Notes: generated by a model not told the origin, from the letters alone. 64,000 bases of DNA from Bradyrhizobium roseum (GCF_030413175.1 NZ_CP129212.1:2046001-2110000); one strand, 5' to 3'; numbered from the stretch's first letter, positions 24,570-33,271 are shown. Made by a program: numbers and translations.

Positions 24570-26320
24570 CCGCCGCGCCCGCCTGGTCCGATGCGGTGAC
24601 CGCGGCGCAATTGTTCGCGATCGATCCGGTCGGCATCGGCGGCGTTCTGGTGCGATCGCGCGCCGGTCCGGTTCGAGACCGCTGGATGACGATCTTGCGC
24701 GCGGCATTGCCGACCGCCCGGCTGCTGAAACATCTACCGCTGCATATTGCCGATGGACGCCTGCTCGGCGGCCTGGACCTCCATGCGACGTTGCTGGCGG
24801 GGCGTCCCGTTGCCGAACGCGGGCTGCTCGCGGAGGCGGATGGCGGCGTCCTCATGGTAGCCATGGCGGAACGGCTGCCGTCCGCCGCGGCGGTGCATAT
24901 CACCGCAGCGATGGATGCACGGGAGACGATCGTGGAACGCGACGGGCTTTCGTTGCGGATGCCCGCTCGATTCGGCGTGATTGCGCTGGACGAGGGGCTC
25001 GACGACGAATTTGCGCCGGGATCGCTCGGCGACCGCCTCGGATTTCATATCGACCTGAACGACATTCCGATCCGGGAGGCCGATGATTTCGCAATCGATC
25101 GCGGGGACATCCTGGCGGCTGTCGATCGGCTGTCGCTGTTGAAGACCAGCGCAGAACAGGTCGAGGCGATGTGCAACGCGGCTGCCGCGCTCGGAATCGC
25201 CTCGCTCCGCGCGCCGATGCTGGCGCTACGCGCGGCCTGCGCGAGTGCTGCGCTCTCTGCGCATGATGCCGTGGATCAGGAGGATATTGCGCGTGCGGCG
25301 CGGCTGGTGCTGGCGCCGCGCGCGCTGGTGTTTCCGCAGGAACAGGCGCCAGATCCGGAGCAACCGCCCGAGCAGCGACCGTCGGAGTCCGCCGATGACG
25401 ACAAGGCTGATACGGACAATCCCGATATTGACCGGGCTCTCGATGAAGTCATCCTTGCCGCGGTCCAGGCCGCGCTTCCGCCCGATGTGCTTGCAGCGTT
25501 GGGTGGGTCTTCGATGCAACCGCGCGGTCGCTCGCAAGGCAAAGCCGGCGCGCTGCAGAAATCCAGCAAACGCGGCCGCCCCGCCGGTGTGTCGCGCGGC
25601 GAGTTGCGGGGCGGCGCCAAGCTCAATGTCATCGAGACCTTGCGCGCTGCGACGCCATGGCAGCCGTTACGGCGACGCGAGGCTGCCGCATCTGGCGAGC
25701 GATCCTGGCCCCGCATTCTGATCCGAAAGGATGACTTCCGCATTTCTCGGTTCAGGCAGCGTACCGAGACCACCACGATTTTCGTGGTCGACGCGTCCGG
25801 TTCCGCGGCGTTGCACCGGCTGGCGGAGGCCAAGGGTGCGGTCGAGCTATTGCTGGCGGATTGCTACATCCGGCGCGACCAGGTGGCGCTGATCGCGTTT
25901 CGCGGCAGCGCCGCCGAATTGCTGTTGCCGCCGACCCGTTCGCTGGCGCGCGCCAAGCGTAGTCTCGCGGGGTTGCCCGGCGGCGGCGGTACACCGCTTG
26001 CGGCGGGGTTGGATGCGGCATTCGCGCTGTCGGACTCCATCCGGCGCAAAGGACAGACGCCGACAGTCATCGTCTTGACCGATGGGCGCGCCAACATCGC
26101 CCGCGACGGCGGGCAGGGACGGCCAAAAGCGGAGGAAGACGCGATCAGCGCCGCCCGGCAACTGCGTGCAGCCGGTATTGCCGCCGTGCTGGTCGATACG
26201 TCGCCCCGGCCGGGTATTTCCGGAGAAACCTTCGCCCGCGAAATGGGCGCGCGCTATCTGCCGCTGCCGCATGCCGACGCCACCACATTGTCCAAAGCAG
26301 TTCTGGCAAGCGTAGGCTAA
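24566..26320 (+). CDS. bchD: Magnesium chelatase subunit D
   Basis: A 584-residue partner of BchI in the AAA+ motor of Mg-chelatase. The N-terminal half is a degenerate AAA domain without a proper Walker A. A Pro/Glu/Asp-rich linker (about residues 255-290) follows, then a C-terminal von Willebrand A (integrin I) domain. The MIDAS motif DASGSAA lies near residue 410, with [15 protein letters not shown] and VLTDGRAN downstream. It is translationally coupled to bchI. Confidence 0.97.
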   Translation: MTAAPAWSDAVTAAQLFAIDPVGIGGVLVRSRAGPVRDRWMTILRAALPTARLLKHLPLHIADGRLLGGLDLHATLLAGRPVAERGLLAEADGGVLMVAMAERLPSAAAVHITAAMDARETIVERDGLSLRMPARFGVIALDEGLDDEFAPGSLGDRLGFHIDLNDIPIREADDFAIDRGDILAAVDRLSLLKTSAEQVEAMCNAAAALGIASLRAPMLALRAACASAALSAHDAVDQEDIARAARLVLAPRALVFPQEQAPDPEQPPEQRPSESADDDKADTDNPDIDRALDEVILAAVQAALPPDVLAALGGSSMQPRGRSQGKAGALQKSSKRGRPAGVSRGELRGGAKLNVIETLRAATPWQPLRRREAAASGERSWPRILIRKDDFRISRFRQRTETTTIFVVDASGSAALHRLAEAKGAVELLLADCYIRRDQVALIAFRGSAAELLLPPTRSLARAKRSLAGLPGGGGTPLAAGLDAAFALSDSIRRKGQTPTVIVLTDGRANIARDGGQGRPKAEEDAISAARQLRAAGIAAVLVDTSPRPGISGETFAREMGARYLPLPHADATTLSKAVLASVG

Positions 26321-26407
26321 CGCTATCCCGGATGCGCTCGCACGCGTTTCACCATCTGCTCGACATGCGCGATCGTGATCGCCGCGTCGAAGTTGAACAA
26401 GTATGGT

Positions 26408-26421
26408 TGTCAGTCCTGACA
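26408..26421. promoter_or_regulatory. Perfect 14-base palindrome before the hydrolase gene
   Basis: TGTCAGTCCTGACA is a perfect inverted repeat about 60 bases before the hydrolase start at 26483. With the next two bases it also reads TGT-N10-ACA. It does not have the 12-base spacing of PpsR boxes. It could be an operator for an unknown dimeric regulator, or part of a terminator after bchD. Confidence 0.35.
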
Positions 26422-26482
26422 CACTGCTGATAGGGTCTTGGCGACGGCGAGATGCGGCCTGGTCCAAACAAGGAGATGTGCG

Positions 26483-27442
26483 ATGAGCGCAGCCGCCCCC
26501 GCGATCAGTCCGGCAGTCCTGCGCGGCGCGGATGATTTACCTGCGCCGGTGTCCGGCCAGCGCCATGAAATTGGCAGCGCTGTTGGCCGGCTCACCTATT
26601 ATTCGGCGGGTCCGGATATCCCGGGCAAGTTTCCGCCGCTGCTCCTGATTCACAGCATCAATGCCGCCGGCTCCGCTTACGAAATCAAGCCGCTCTACGA
26701 GCATTATCGTCGCAGCCGGACTGTCTATGCGCTGGAACTTCCGGGATTCGGACACTCGCAGCGGGGCGCGCGCGAATACTCGGTACGAATGATGACCGAT
26801 GCAGTCTTGATTGCGGTCAGGGAAATCCAGGAAGTTCACGGCCGCGGCCCGATCGACGCCTTGGCCGTGTCGCTGTCGTGCGAGTTTCTCGCCCGGGCGG
26901 TGACCGAGACGCCACTCGCCTTCCGAAGCGCGGCACTCGTCAGTCCCACCGGCTTCCGAAGCCGCGACAAGGATAGCAGATGGAGGAACGGCACACGGGG
27001 GATGCCGTGGCTGCATGGGTTCTTTGAGTTCCCATTGTGGAGCGAAGGCCTGTTCCGGCTGCTCACCAGCCGCACCATCATTCGCTATTTCCTGAATAAG
27101 ACCTGGGGGTCGCGCAATATCGACGAAGGCCTGCTGGAATATGACTACCTGACCACGCACCAGCCAGGCGCCCAACACGCGCCGTATTACTTCGTGTCCG
27201 GATTTCTGTTCAGCGAGGACATCACCCGAATCTATCACTCGCTGACACTGCCGGTGTGGATGAGCCACGGCGTTCGCGGCGATTTTGTCGACTATTCCAA
27301 CAAGGTCCAGGTCGAAGGCCGCGCCAACTGGACCATCCGGGTATTCCAAACCGGCGCGATGCCGCATTTCGAAGCCGAGGCCGAGTTCATCACGGCCTAT
27401 GATGCTTTCCTTGCCGGCGTGCCGTCGGCGTCGCCGGCATAA
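26483..27442 (+). CDS. Alpha/beta hydrolase of the photosynthesis cluster
   Basis: A 319-residue alpha/beta hydrolase starting at an ATG behind AAGGAG. The fold is marked by LLLIHSINAAGSAYE near residue 55 and the nucleophile elbow LAVSLSCEFLA near 130, where the usual GxSxG is replaced by A-V-S-L-S; a late HF (AMPHFEAE) supplies a candidate catalytic His. It lies between bchD and bchO and is distinct from the classical BchO that follows. Its position implies a role in pigment metabolism or membrane quinone/lipid processing, but I know of no defined reaction. Confidence 0.82.
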   Translation: MSAAAPAISPAVLRGADDLPAPVSGQRHEIGSAVGRLTYYSAGPDIPGKFPPLLLIHSINAAGSAYEIKPLYEHYRRSRTVYALELPGFGHSQRGAREYSVRMMTDAVLIAVREIQEVHGRGPIDALAVSLSCEFLARAVTETPLAFRSAALVSPTGFRSRDKDSRWRNGTRGMPWLHGFFEFPLWSEGLFRLLTSRTIIRYFLNKTWGSRNIDEGLLEYDYLTTHQPGAQHAPYYFVSGFLFSEDITRIYHSLTLPVWMSHGVRGDFVDYSNKVQVEGRANWTIRVFQTGAMPHFEAEAEFITAYDAFLAGVPSASPA

Positions 27443-27451
27443 AGCGTCACT

Positions 27452-28342
27452 GTGTCCGGCCTCGTCTGGAGCAAGGATGGTGCGGACTGGCCCAACCGGG
27501 ATTTCAGCAGCTTTGTCGAAGCCGCCGGAATCCGTTGGCATGTGCAAAGAATGGGTGAGGGGCCACCGCTGCTGTTGATTCATGGCACCGGCGCCGCGAC
27601 CCATTCCTGGCGCGGGTTGCTGCCGCTGCTGGCGGAACATTTCTCGGTTGTTGCGCCGGATCTTCCCGGACACGGCTTTACGCAATCGCCGCCGGCGGAC
27701 CGGTTGTCGCTCCCGGGCATGGCGACGGACCTCGGCGGGTTGCTCCGCAAGCTGGAAGTGAGGCCGGAGGTTGCGGTCGGTCATTCCGCGGGGGCCGCGA
27801 TCCTGGCGCGCATGTGTCTCGCCGGCCGCATGTCGCCGCGCTTGCTGGTCGCCTTGAACGGAGCCTTCATGCCGTTCGGCGGCGTCGCCACCCATTTTTT
27901 CTCGCCGCTGGCGAAGTTGCTCGTGGTGAATCCGCTGGTGCCGCGCGTGTTCGCCTGGCAGGCATCCCATGCCGGGGCAGTCGAGCGGTTGATTGCCAAT
28001 ACCGGTTCGACGATCGATCAAGAGGGGGTTGCGCTCTATCGCAAGCTCGTTCGCAATCCCACGCATGTCGCCGCCGCACTGCGGATGATGGCGAACTGGA
28101 AACTCGAGCCGCTATTGCACGATCTGCCGCGTCTCGCGCCGGCGCTGGTGCTGGTGACTGCGGTGAACGACCGATCGATATCGCCTGTCGTCGCGCAGCA
28201 GGTTCGCGAGATTCTTCCCAACGCAGTGATCGAGCGATTGCCCGGCCTCGGCCATCTCGCGCACGAGGAGCAGCCGCAACTGATCGCAGATCTCGTCGAG
28301 AGATACGCGCGCGCGACTGCTGCCGAACAGGTGCGGCAATAA
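27452..28342 (+). CDS. bchO: Magnesium chelatase accessory alpha/beta hydrolase BchO
   Basis: A 296-residue BchO protein, an alpha/beta hydrolase always linked to Mg-chelatase genes and thought to assist that step; the reaction is unproven. Motifs: LLLIHGTGAATHSWRGL near residue 37, PDLPGHGFT near 67, nucleophile VGHSAGAAIL near 109, and the final catalytic His in LPGLGHLAHEEQP. The start is a GTG ten bases after the preceding stop. The TAA stop abuts the first of two PpsR boxes upstream of crtI. Confidence 0.93.
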   Translation: MSGLVWSKDGADWPNRDFSSFVEAAGIRWHVQRMGEGPPLLLIHGTGAATHSWRGLLPLLAEHFSVVAPDLPGHGFTQSPPADRLSLPGMATDLGGLLRKLEVRPEVAVGHSAGAAILARMCLAGRMSPRLLVALNGAFMPFGGVATHFFSPLAKLLVVNPLVPRVFAWQASHAGAVERLIANTGSTIDQEGVALYRKLVRNPTHVAAALRMMANWKLEPLLHDLPRLAPALVLVTAVNDRSISPVVAQQVREILPNAVIERLPGLGHLAHEEQPQLIADLVERYARATAAEQVRQ

Positions 28343-28360
28343 TGTAAATGAGAGTGTACA
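28343..28360. promoter_or_regulatory. PpsR/CrtJ box 1 upstream of crtI
   Basis: TGTAAATGAGAGTGTACA matches TGT-N12-ACA. It begins at the base after the bchO stop. Paired with a second box 35 bases downstream. Confidence 0.75.
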
Positions 28361-28377
28361 ATTATAGGCTAGGAAAC

Positions 28378-28395
28378 TGTCAAGAAATAATTACA
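28378..28395. promoter_or_regulatory. PpsR/CrtJ box 2 upstream of crtI
   Basis: TGTCAAGAAATAATTACA matches TGT-N12-ACA and ends 8 bases before the crtI start codon, a place where bound repressor would block transcription or early elongation of crtIB. Confidence 0.78.
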
Positions 28396-28403
28396 GTGGG
28401 CCT

Positions 28404-29957
28404 ATGCTGGATTCAACATACGCCCGACCGCCGCGCCAAGTTCCTCTGCATCGCCCGCCGCATGCGGTGGTGATCGGCAGCGGCTTCGGCGGTTTGGCCG
28501 CGGCTATCAGGCTTGGTGCGAAAGGCTACCGGGTCACCGTCCTGGAAAAGCTCGATGCGCCCGGCGGCCGCGCCTACGTCTACCGGCAGGACGGCTTCAC
28601 CTTCGATGCAGGGCCGACCATCGTCACCGCACCGTTTCTGTTCGAGGAATTGTGGAAGCTGTGCGGACGAAAAATGTCCGACGACGTGACGCTGGTGCCG
28701 GTGTCGCCATTTTATCGAATCCGCTTTCAGGACGCGTCGCATTTCGACTATTCCGGCGACCGGGATGCGATGCGTCGCGAAATCGCGCGGTTCTCCCCCG
28801 GCGATGTCGAAGGCTACGACGCCTACATGAAGGCCAGCGAGGAGATCTTCAAGGTCGGCTTCGAGCGGCTCGGCGACGTGCCGTTCAGCCAATGGACCGA
28901 TATGGTCAAAATCGCGCCTGAGATGATCCGGCTATCGAGCTATCGGAGCGTCTTCAGCCTGGTGTCGAAATTCTTTCGCGATACCCGGCTGCGGATCGTG
29001 TTCAGCTTCCATCCACTCCTGATCGGCGGCAATCCCTTCACGGCGAGTTCGATCTATTGCTTGATCGCATTTCTGGAGCGGCGCTGGGGCGTGCACTTCG
29101 CGCTTGGCGGAACCGGGCGGCTGGTCGAAGGTCTGGTCAAGCTGATCGAGGGGCAGGGTGGCAGGCTCCGTTGCAATCGGGAGGTCTGCGAGATCATGGT
29201 GCAGAACGGCACCGCGCGGGGCGTGCGCCTCGCTTCTGGCGAAATCATCGACGCCGATCTCGTGGTGTCCAACGCGGACTCCGCATGGACCTACCGGCAT
29301 CTGCTGCCGTCGTCCGCACGTTCGCGCTGGACCGACCGGCGTATCGAGCGCGCAAGCTATTCGATGAGTCTGTTCGTCTGGTACTTCGGCACGCGCCGCA
29401 AGTACAACGACGTGCCGCACCACACCATTCTGCTCGGCCCGCGCTACAAGCGACTGTTGACCGACATTTTCGAGCGCAAGGTCCTCGCCGATGATTTCAG
29501 CCTGTATCTGCATCGGCCGACGGCAACGGATACCTCGCTCGCTCCCGAGGGCAGCGACGCGTTCTATGTGCTGTCGCCGGTTCCGCATCTGCAGAGCGGC
29601 ACGGACTGGAGTGAAGCGGCCGAGCGGTACCGTAGCGCGATTGCACACGAACTTTCCAGCACCATGCTGCCCGACCTGGAAAACCAGATCGTCAGTTCGC
29701 GCATGTTGACGCCGCAGGACTTTCAGGACCGATTGTGCTCGTTCCGCGGCGCCGCCTTCGGGCTGGAGCCAATCCTGACGCAGAGCGCTTGGTTTCGTCC
29801 GCACAACAAAAGCGAAGATATCGCAAACCTGTATCTGGTAGGCGCCGGCACCCATCCCGGCGCGGGCCTGCCCGGCGTGCTCTCTTCCGCGCGCGTTCTC
29901 GATTCCCTTGTCCCCGACGCCCAGATTTTACAGCGCCTAGACCCGGTGACCGCATGA
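28404..29957 (+). CDS. crtI: Phytoene desaturase
   Basis: A 517-residue FAD-dependent desaturase that converts phytoene to neurosporene or lycopene for the spirilloxanthin pathway. The N-terminal FAD motif is AVVIGSGFGGLAAAIRL near residue 20, followed by LEKLDAPGGRAYV; the C-terminal signature is LVGAGTHPGAGLPGVLSSARV. The stop overlaps the crtB start (ATGA). It is preceded by two PpsR boxes, so it should be repressed with the other pigment genes. It is closer to classical CrtI than the two CrtN-type enzymes at 6407-9513. Confidence 0.95.
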   Translation: MLDSTYARPPRQVPLHRPPHAVVIGSGFGGLAAAIRLGAKGYRVTVLEKLDAPGGRAYVYRQDGFTFDAGPTIVTAPFLFEELWKLCGRKMSDDVTLVPVSPFYRIRFQDASHFDYSGDRDAMRREIARFSPGDVEGYDAYMKASEEIFKVGFERLGDVPFSQWTDMVKIAPEMIRLSSYRSVFSLVSKFFRDTRLRIVFSFHPLLIGGNPFTASSIYCLIAFLERRWGVHFALGGTGRLVEGLVKLIEGQGGRLRCNREVCEIMVQNGTARGVRLASGEIIDADLVVSNADSAWTYRHLLPSSARSRWTDRRIERASYSMSLFVWYFGTRRKYNDVPHHTILLGPRYKRLLTDIFERKVLADDFSLYLHRPTATDTSLAPEGSDAFYVLSPVPHLQSGTDWSEAAERYRSAIAHELSSTMLPDLENQIVSSRMLTPQDFQDRLCSFRGAAFGLEPILTQSAWFRPHNKSEDIANLYLVGAGTHPGAGLPGVLSSARVLDSLVPDAQILQRLDPVTA

Positions 29958-31012
29958 CCAATTCGCTCGATTCCGCCGACATGGCCGCGTGCCACGCATT
30001 GCTCAAGGGTGGTTCGCGGACGTTTCATGCGGCCTCGAAGGTGTTGCCCCGAAGGGTCAGCGATCCCGCCATTGCGCTCTATGCGTTTTGTCGGCTGGCG
30101 GATGATGCGGTCGATCTCGGCGACGAACGCATGACCGCCGTCGAGCGACTGAAGGAACGGCTCGATCGCGCCTATGGCGGCCAGCCGATGGATTTTGCCG
30201 GCGATCGCGCATTCGCCGACGTCGTTGCGCGATTTTCGATCCCGCGTGAAATACCGGAAGCGCTGCTCGAGGGATTGGCGTGGGACGCCGAGGGGCGCCG
30301 TTACGAGACGCTGCCGGAGCTATTCGCCTATGCCGCACGCGTCGCTGGCACGGTCGGGGCCATGATGACACTGGTGATGGGTCAGCGTACGCCTGAAATT
30401 GTCGCACGGGCCTGCGACCTGGGTGTCGCCATGCAGTTGACTAATATCGCCCGCGACGTCGGGGAGGATGCGCGCGCCGGCCGGCTCTATCTGCCGCTGG
30501 CGTGGTTGCGGGACGCCGGCATCGATCCCGAAGCCTGGCTGGCCAGGCCTGAGTTTACCGGCGAAATCTCGGCTATCGTTCAGCGATTGCTCGATACCGC
30601 CGATGCCCTTTATGGCCGCGCCACGCTTGGCATCAGGAACCTGCCGCGGACCTGTCGGCCCGGCATCTATGCCGCGCGGGCGCTCTACGCGGAGATTGGC
30701 CGGGAGCTCGAGCGCGGTGGGCTCGATTCGGTTTCACGGCGCGCCGTGGTCTCGACCGATCGCAAGCTCAAGGTGCTGTTGCGGACGCTTTTGTTGTTCA
30801 GGACCGAATGGGCACCGGCAAGGAAGCTTGCGCCAATGGCTCAACTTGATGAGACGCGCTTCCTGATCGAGGCCGTGGCGATGACGCCGCTGCGCCATCA
30901 CACGCCGGAGGTCAAATCGAAGCCGATCGAGGACCGGGTGGTCTGGGTCATCGATCTGTTCGCCCGACTGGAGCAGCGGGACCGGTTGCAGCGTGCGGCG
31001 TCCGTCCGATAG
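29954..31012 (+). CDS. crtB: Phytoene synthase
   Basis: A 352-residue trans-isoprenyl diphosphate synthase that joins two GGPP to phytoene. Aspartate-rich motifs are visible: FCRLADDAVDLGD near residue 40 and NIARDVGEDARAGRLYLP near 165, with RVAGTVGAMM between. The ATG at 29954 overlaps the crtI stop and directly precedes the conserved CHALLKGGSRTF start; upstream frame extension is not coding. It is followed within 10 bases by hemF. Confidence 0.95.
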   Translation: MTNSLDSADMAACHALLKGGSRTFHAASKVLPRRVSDPAIALYAFCRLADDAVDLGDERMTAVERLKERLDRAYGGQPMDFAGDRAFADVVARFSIPREIPEALLEGLAWDAEGRRYETLPELFAYAARVAGTVGAMMTLVMGQRTPEIVARACDLGVAMQLTNIARDVGEDARAGRLYLPLAWLRDAGIDPEAWLARPEFTGEISAIVQRLLDTADALYGRATLGIRNLPRTCRPGIYAARALYAEIGRELERGGLDSVSRRAVVSTDRKLKVLLRTLLLFRTEWAPARKLAPMAQLDETRFLIEAVAMTPLRHHTPEVKSKPIEDRVVWVIDLFARLEQRDRLQRAASVR

Positions 31013-31018
31013 GTGACG

Positions 31019-31927
31019 ATGGCGATGTCCGACTCGGTCACGATCGGCGATGACACCAATGCCCTCGCGGAAAGTCACCGCGCGCGGGCGAAGCTCTGGT
31101 TCGAGTCCCTGCGTGACCGGATCTGTGCCGAGGTCGAGGCGCTGGAGCGCGAGGCGCCGGCCGAACTGTTTCCTGGGGCACCGGCTGCGTTCGTTTACAA
31201 GCCGTGGACGCGCGCCACCGGCAGCGGTGGCGGGACCGGCGGCTTCCTCAGTGGAGGCAGGCTGTTTGAGAAGATCGGCATTCACACCTCCTCGGCCAAC
31301 GGGAAGCTGACGCCGGAGATGGCCAAAACGTTGCCCGGCGACGGCGTGCAACTTGATTACGTCTCCACCAGCATCAGCCTGATCATGCATCCACGCAGTC
31401 CGCGGGTGCCGACGGTCCACATGAACACGCGGTTCCTCTCGACTGCGCAGGGCTGGTTTGGCGGTGGCGCCGATCTCACGCCGATGCTGCCGGAGCAGCG
31501 TACCGAGAATGCGCCGGACACCATGACGTTTCACGACGCCATGAAGCGCGCCTGCGATGCCCATGACCCCACCTATTACGGCAAGTTCAAACCGTGGGCA
31601 GATACCTACTTCTTCCTTCCGCATCGCGGCCAGGCGCGCGGCGTCGGCGGAATCTTTTACGATCATCTCAATACGGGCGATTTCGAGAAGGACTTTGCTT
31701 TCACGCGCGACGTCGGCCTCGCATTGCTGGACGTATATCCGCGGATCGTGCGGAAGCGGATGATGGAGCCGTGGACGGAGGCCGAACGGGCGCAGCAACT
31801 CGCCTGCCGCGGGCTCTATGTCGAGTTCAATCTGCTTTACGACCGCGGAACGATGTTCGGGCTTCAGACCGGAGGCAACATCGAAACCATCCTGAGTTCG
31901 ATGCCGCCGGTGGTCACTTGGACATAG
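31019..31927 (+). CDS. hemF: Oxygen-dependent coproporphyrinogen III oxidase
   Basis: An enzyme of about 302 residues of heme and bacteriochlorophyll biosynthesis that decarboxylates coproporphyrinogen III using O2. Family signature blocks are present: VPTVHMNTRF, GWFGGGADLTPML, the HDPTYYGKFKPWADTYFFLPHR stretch (seen in pieces) and GLYVEFNLLYDRGT near the end. The start may be GTG 31013, ATG 31019 or ATG 31025. Placement directly behind crtIB means tetrapyrrole precursor supply under oxic conditions is tied to the pigment genes. Confidence 0.94.
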   Translation: MAMSDSVTIGDDTNALAESHRARAKLWFESLRDRICAEVEALEREAPAELFPGAPAAFVYKPWTRATGSGGGTGGFLSGGRLFEKIGIHTSSANGKLTPEMAKTLPGDGVQLDYVSTSISLIMHPRSPRVPTVHMNTRFLSTAQGWFGGGADLTPMLPEQRTENAPDTMTFHDAMKRACDAHDPTYYGKFKPWADTYFFLPHRGQARGVGGIFYDHLNTGDFEKDFAFTRDVGLALLDVYPRIVRKRMMEPWTEAERAQQLACRGLYVEFNLLYDRGTMFGLQTGGNIETILSSMPPVVTWT

Positions 31928-31954
31928 AATTCCAGGTGCGGGAGAGGGCACGCC

Positions 31955-32101
31955 ATGGACGACTATCTCGGATTTATCGAGTTTTTCGTCGTGGCAATGT
32001 TCGTCATGGCCTGGGGTGTGCTTGAACTGGTCGGAAAGCGGCTCGACAAGAAGAAGGAAGCCGAGCGGGCAAAGCAGGAAAATGCCACCCCGCCATCCTA
32101 G
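31955..32101 (+). CDS. Small membrane protein of 48 residues downstream of hemF
   Basis: An ATG frame preceded by GGGAGAGG. It encodes an N-terminal MDDYLGFIEFFVVAMFVMAW-like membrane helix followed by a highly charged tail rich in Lys and Glu and ending in ATPPS. The amphipathic architecture and co-orientation 28 bases after hemF argue for a real gene of the crtIB-hemF unit. I do not know a named family. Confidence 0.65.
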   Translation: MDDYLGFIEFFVVAMFVMAWGVLELVGKRLDKKKEAERAKQENATPPS

Positions 32102-32102
32102 A

Positions 32103-32146
32103 GCGTTTTCAAGCGAAGTGGAAACCGGTTCGCGGGAAGAAAACGC
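32103..32146. repeat. Intergenic repeat with GCGTTTTC/GAAAACGC arms
   Basis: GCGTTTTC at 32103-32110 pairs with GAAAACGC at 32139-32146. The interior (AAGCGAAGTGGAAACCGGTT) is a wording I recall as a dispersed intergenic repeat of Bradyrhizobium and Rhodopseudomonas genomes. No copy elsewhere in this window was noticed. Confidence 0.55.
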
Positions 32147-32160
32147 GTCAGGACACGAAT

Positions 32161-32198
32161 CTGGAGCCCGTGCCGATTCAATCGAAAAGGGGCTCCAG
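32161..32198. terminator. Stem-loop between convergent small ORF and crtC
   Basis: CTGGAGCCC (32161-32169) pairs perfectly with GGGCTCCAG (32190-32198) around a 20-base loop. It lies between convergent transcription units, 12 bases from the crtC stop, so it could end or stabilise transcripts from both sides. No U-tract. Confidence 0.5.
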
Positions 32199-32209
32199 AG
32201 CGCGCCTTG

Positions 32210-33271
32210 CTATCGCAGCGCCCGTGGCATCCGGAACGGCAGCATCGCCTGCACAATCGGCATCGTGAAGCGATCGAGCGACAGGCTTTCGTGCATCAAC
32301 ATCACGGGTTCATCCAGCAGCCTGGCGGAAATGACCGACCGCGCATAGAACGGCGCGTCTTCCAGCGTTCTTAGAACGCTCGGGGCATCCTCGCTGCGGA
32401 CCTCGCGCCCGACCCGCCAGCCCGTGCGGTTGAGCGTCTGAAGGACCGGCGGTTCAAACGTCTGCATGCGGCCTTGCGGATCGAAGGTCATCGCGAGATC
32501 GATACGTCGGCCGTCTCGCTGTCGCGCCTCGTACAGGATAGCCGCACCATCACGCGTCGCGCCGCGAGACCACTGCCAGTCGGAAAACCCGCTTTCGAGC
32601 GGCGCATCACCCCGGTTCATATCGAGATAGCCGTCGCCCTGCCAGCGCAGATGCGGTTGCTCGAGTTCGACGTGCACCCGTGCGCAGGGCGCAATCGGCC
32701 ACCAGCAATGATGGCCGCTCTCGTTCAGCGTAAATTCCTGCTGTGTGATGGCGGTGGGAACGACGCGTATGGTGCCACGCAAGCGCCGCGGGATCGGAAC
32801 CGCAATCTCGTCGATGCGAATGACCAAAGAGTTGCCGTCCCATGAAAGACTGCTCGGACCCAGGGTGAACTTGTTGGAAGCGCGCGAGACGGCGTCACGC
32901 GGCCGCTCGGTCATCGCCCATCGATTGCCGCTCTTGGAGTACACCGCAACATTGATGGCGCAATGGTTCAGCGGATCAGCCGGGCAGTTGCGCCGCGCAA
33001 AGGCGTAATAGGGTGAGAACACGCTGCCGATGAACGCGATGATGGTGATGCCATTTTGTCCGTCGTCGCTCAGCGCATCGACATACCACCACGCATAGCC
33101 GTTCGGCGGAACGATTTTGGAGAAGTCAGGTCCGCGAGCAGGCTGGCTGCAGCCGACCGGCCCGCCAACGCCGCCATCGGCACTCCCGGACCGGGATGCG
33201 TGCTGCCTCCCGCCAGATAGAGTCCCGGGATCTTTGTCCGGACTCCCGGCCGCTGGAAGGAGGCGGTCCAT
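32210..33271 (-). CDS. crtC: Hydroxyneurosporene synthase / carotenoid 1,2-hydratase
   Basis: Adds water at C-1,2 of neurosporene or lycopene, an early step to spirilloxanthin. CrtC-like blocks are NGYAWWYVDALSDDG, FIGSVFSPYYAFARR, HHCWWPIAPCARVHVEL and GYLDMNRGDAPLE. Homology-like sequence begins near 33133 (GPDFSKIVPP), but no ATG, GTG or TTG is in frame between there and an ATG at 33269-33271. So either the protein has about 45 extra N-terminal residues read out of frame through crtD, or an unconventional start is used. The coordinates given use the ATG at 33271 (353 residues). It is downstream of and overlaps crtD. Confidence 0.88.
   Translation of the reverse strand: MDRLLPAAGSPDKDPGTLSGGRQHASRSGSADGGVGGPVGCSQPARGPDFSKIVPPNGYAWWYVDALSDDGQNGITIIAFIGSVFSPYYAFARRNCPADPLNHCAINVAVYSKSGNRWAMTERPRDAVSRASNKFTLGPSSLSWDGNSLVIRIDEIAVPIPRRLRGTIRVVPTAITQQEFTLNESGHHCWWPIAPCARVHVELEQPHLRWQGDGYLDMNRGDAPLESGFSDWQWSRGATRDGAAILYEARQRDGRRIDLAMTFDPQGRMQTFEPPVLQTLNRTGWRVGREVRSEDAPSVLRTLEDAPFYARSVISARLLDEPVMLMHESLSLDRFTMPIVQAMLPFRMPRALR

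Noticed and set aside
26537..28066. Minus-strand open frame of 509 codons opposite the hydrolase and bchO
   Set aside because: It covers two well-supported plus-strand genes and has the low-complexity Arg/Gln/His composition of a shadow frame.
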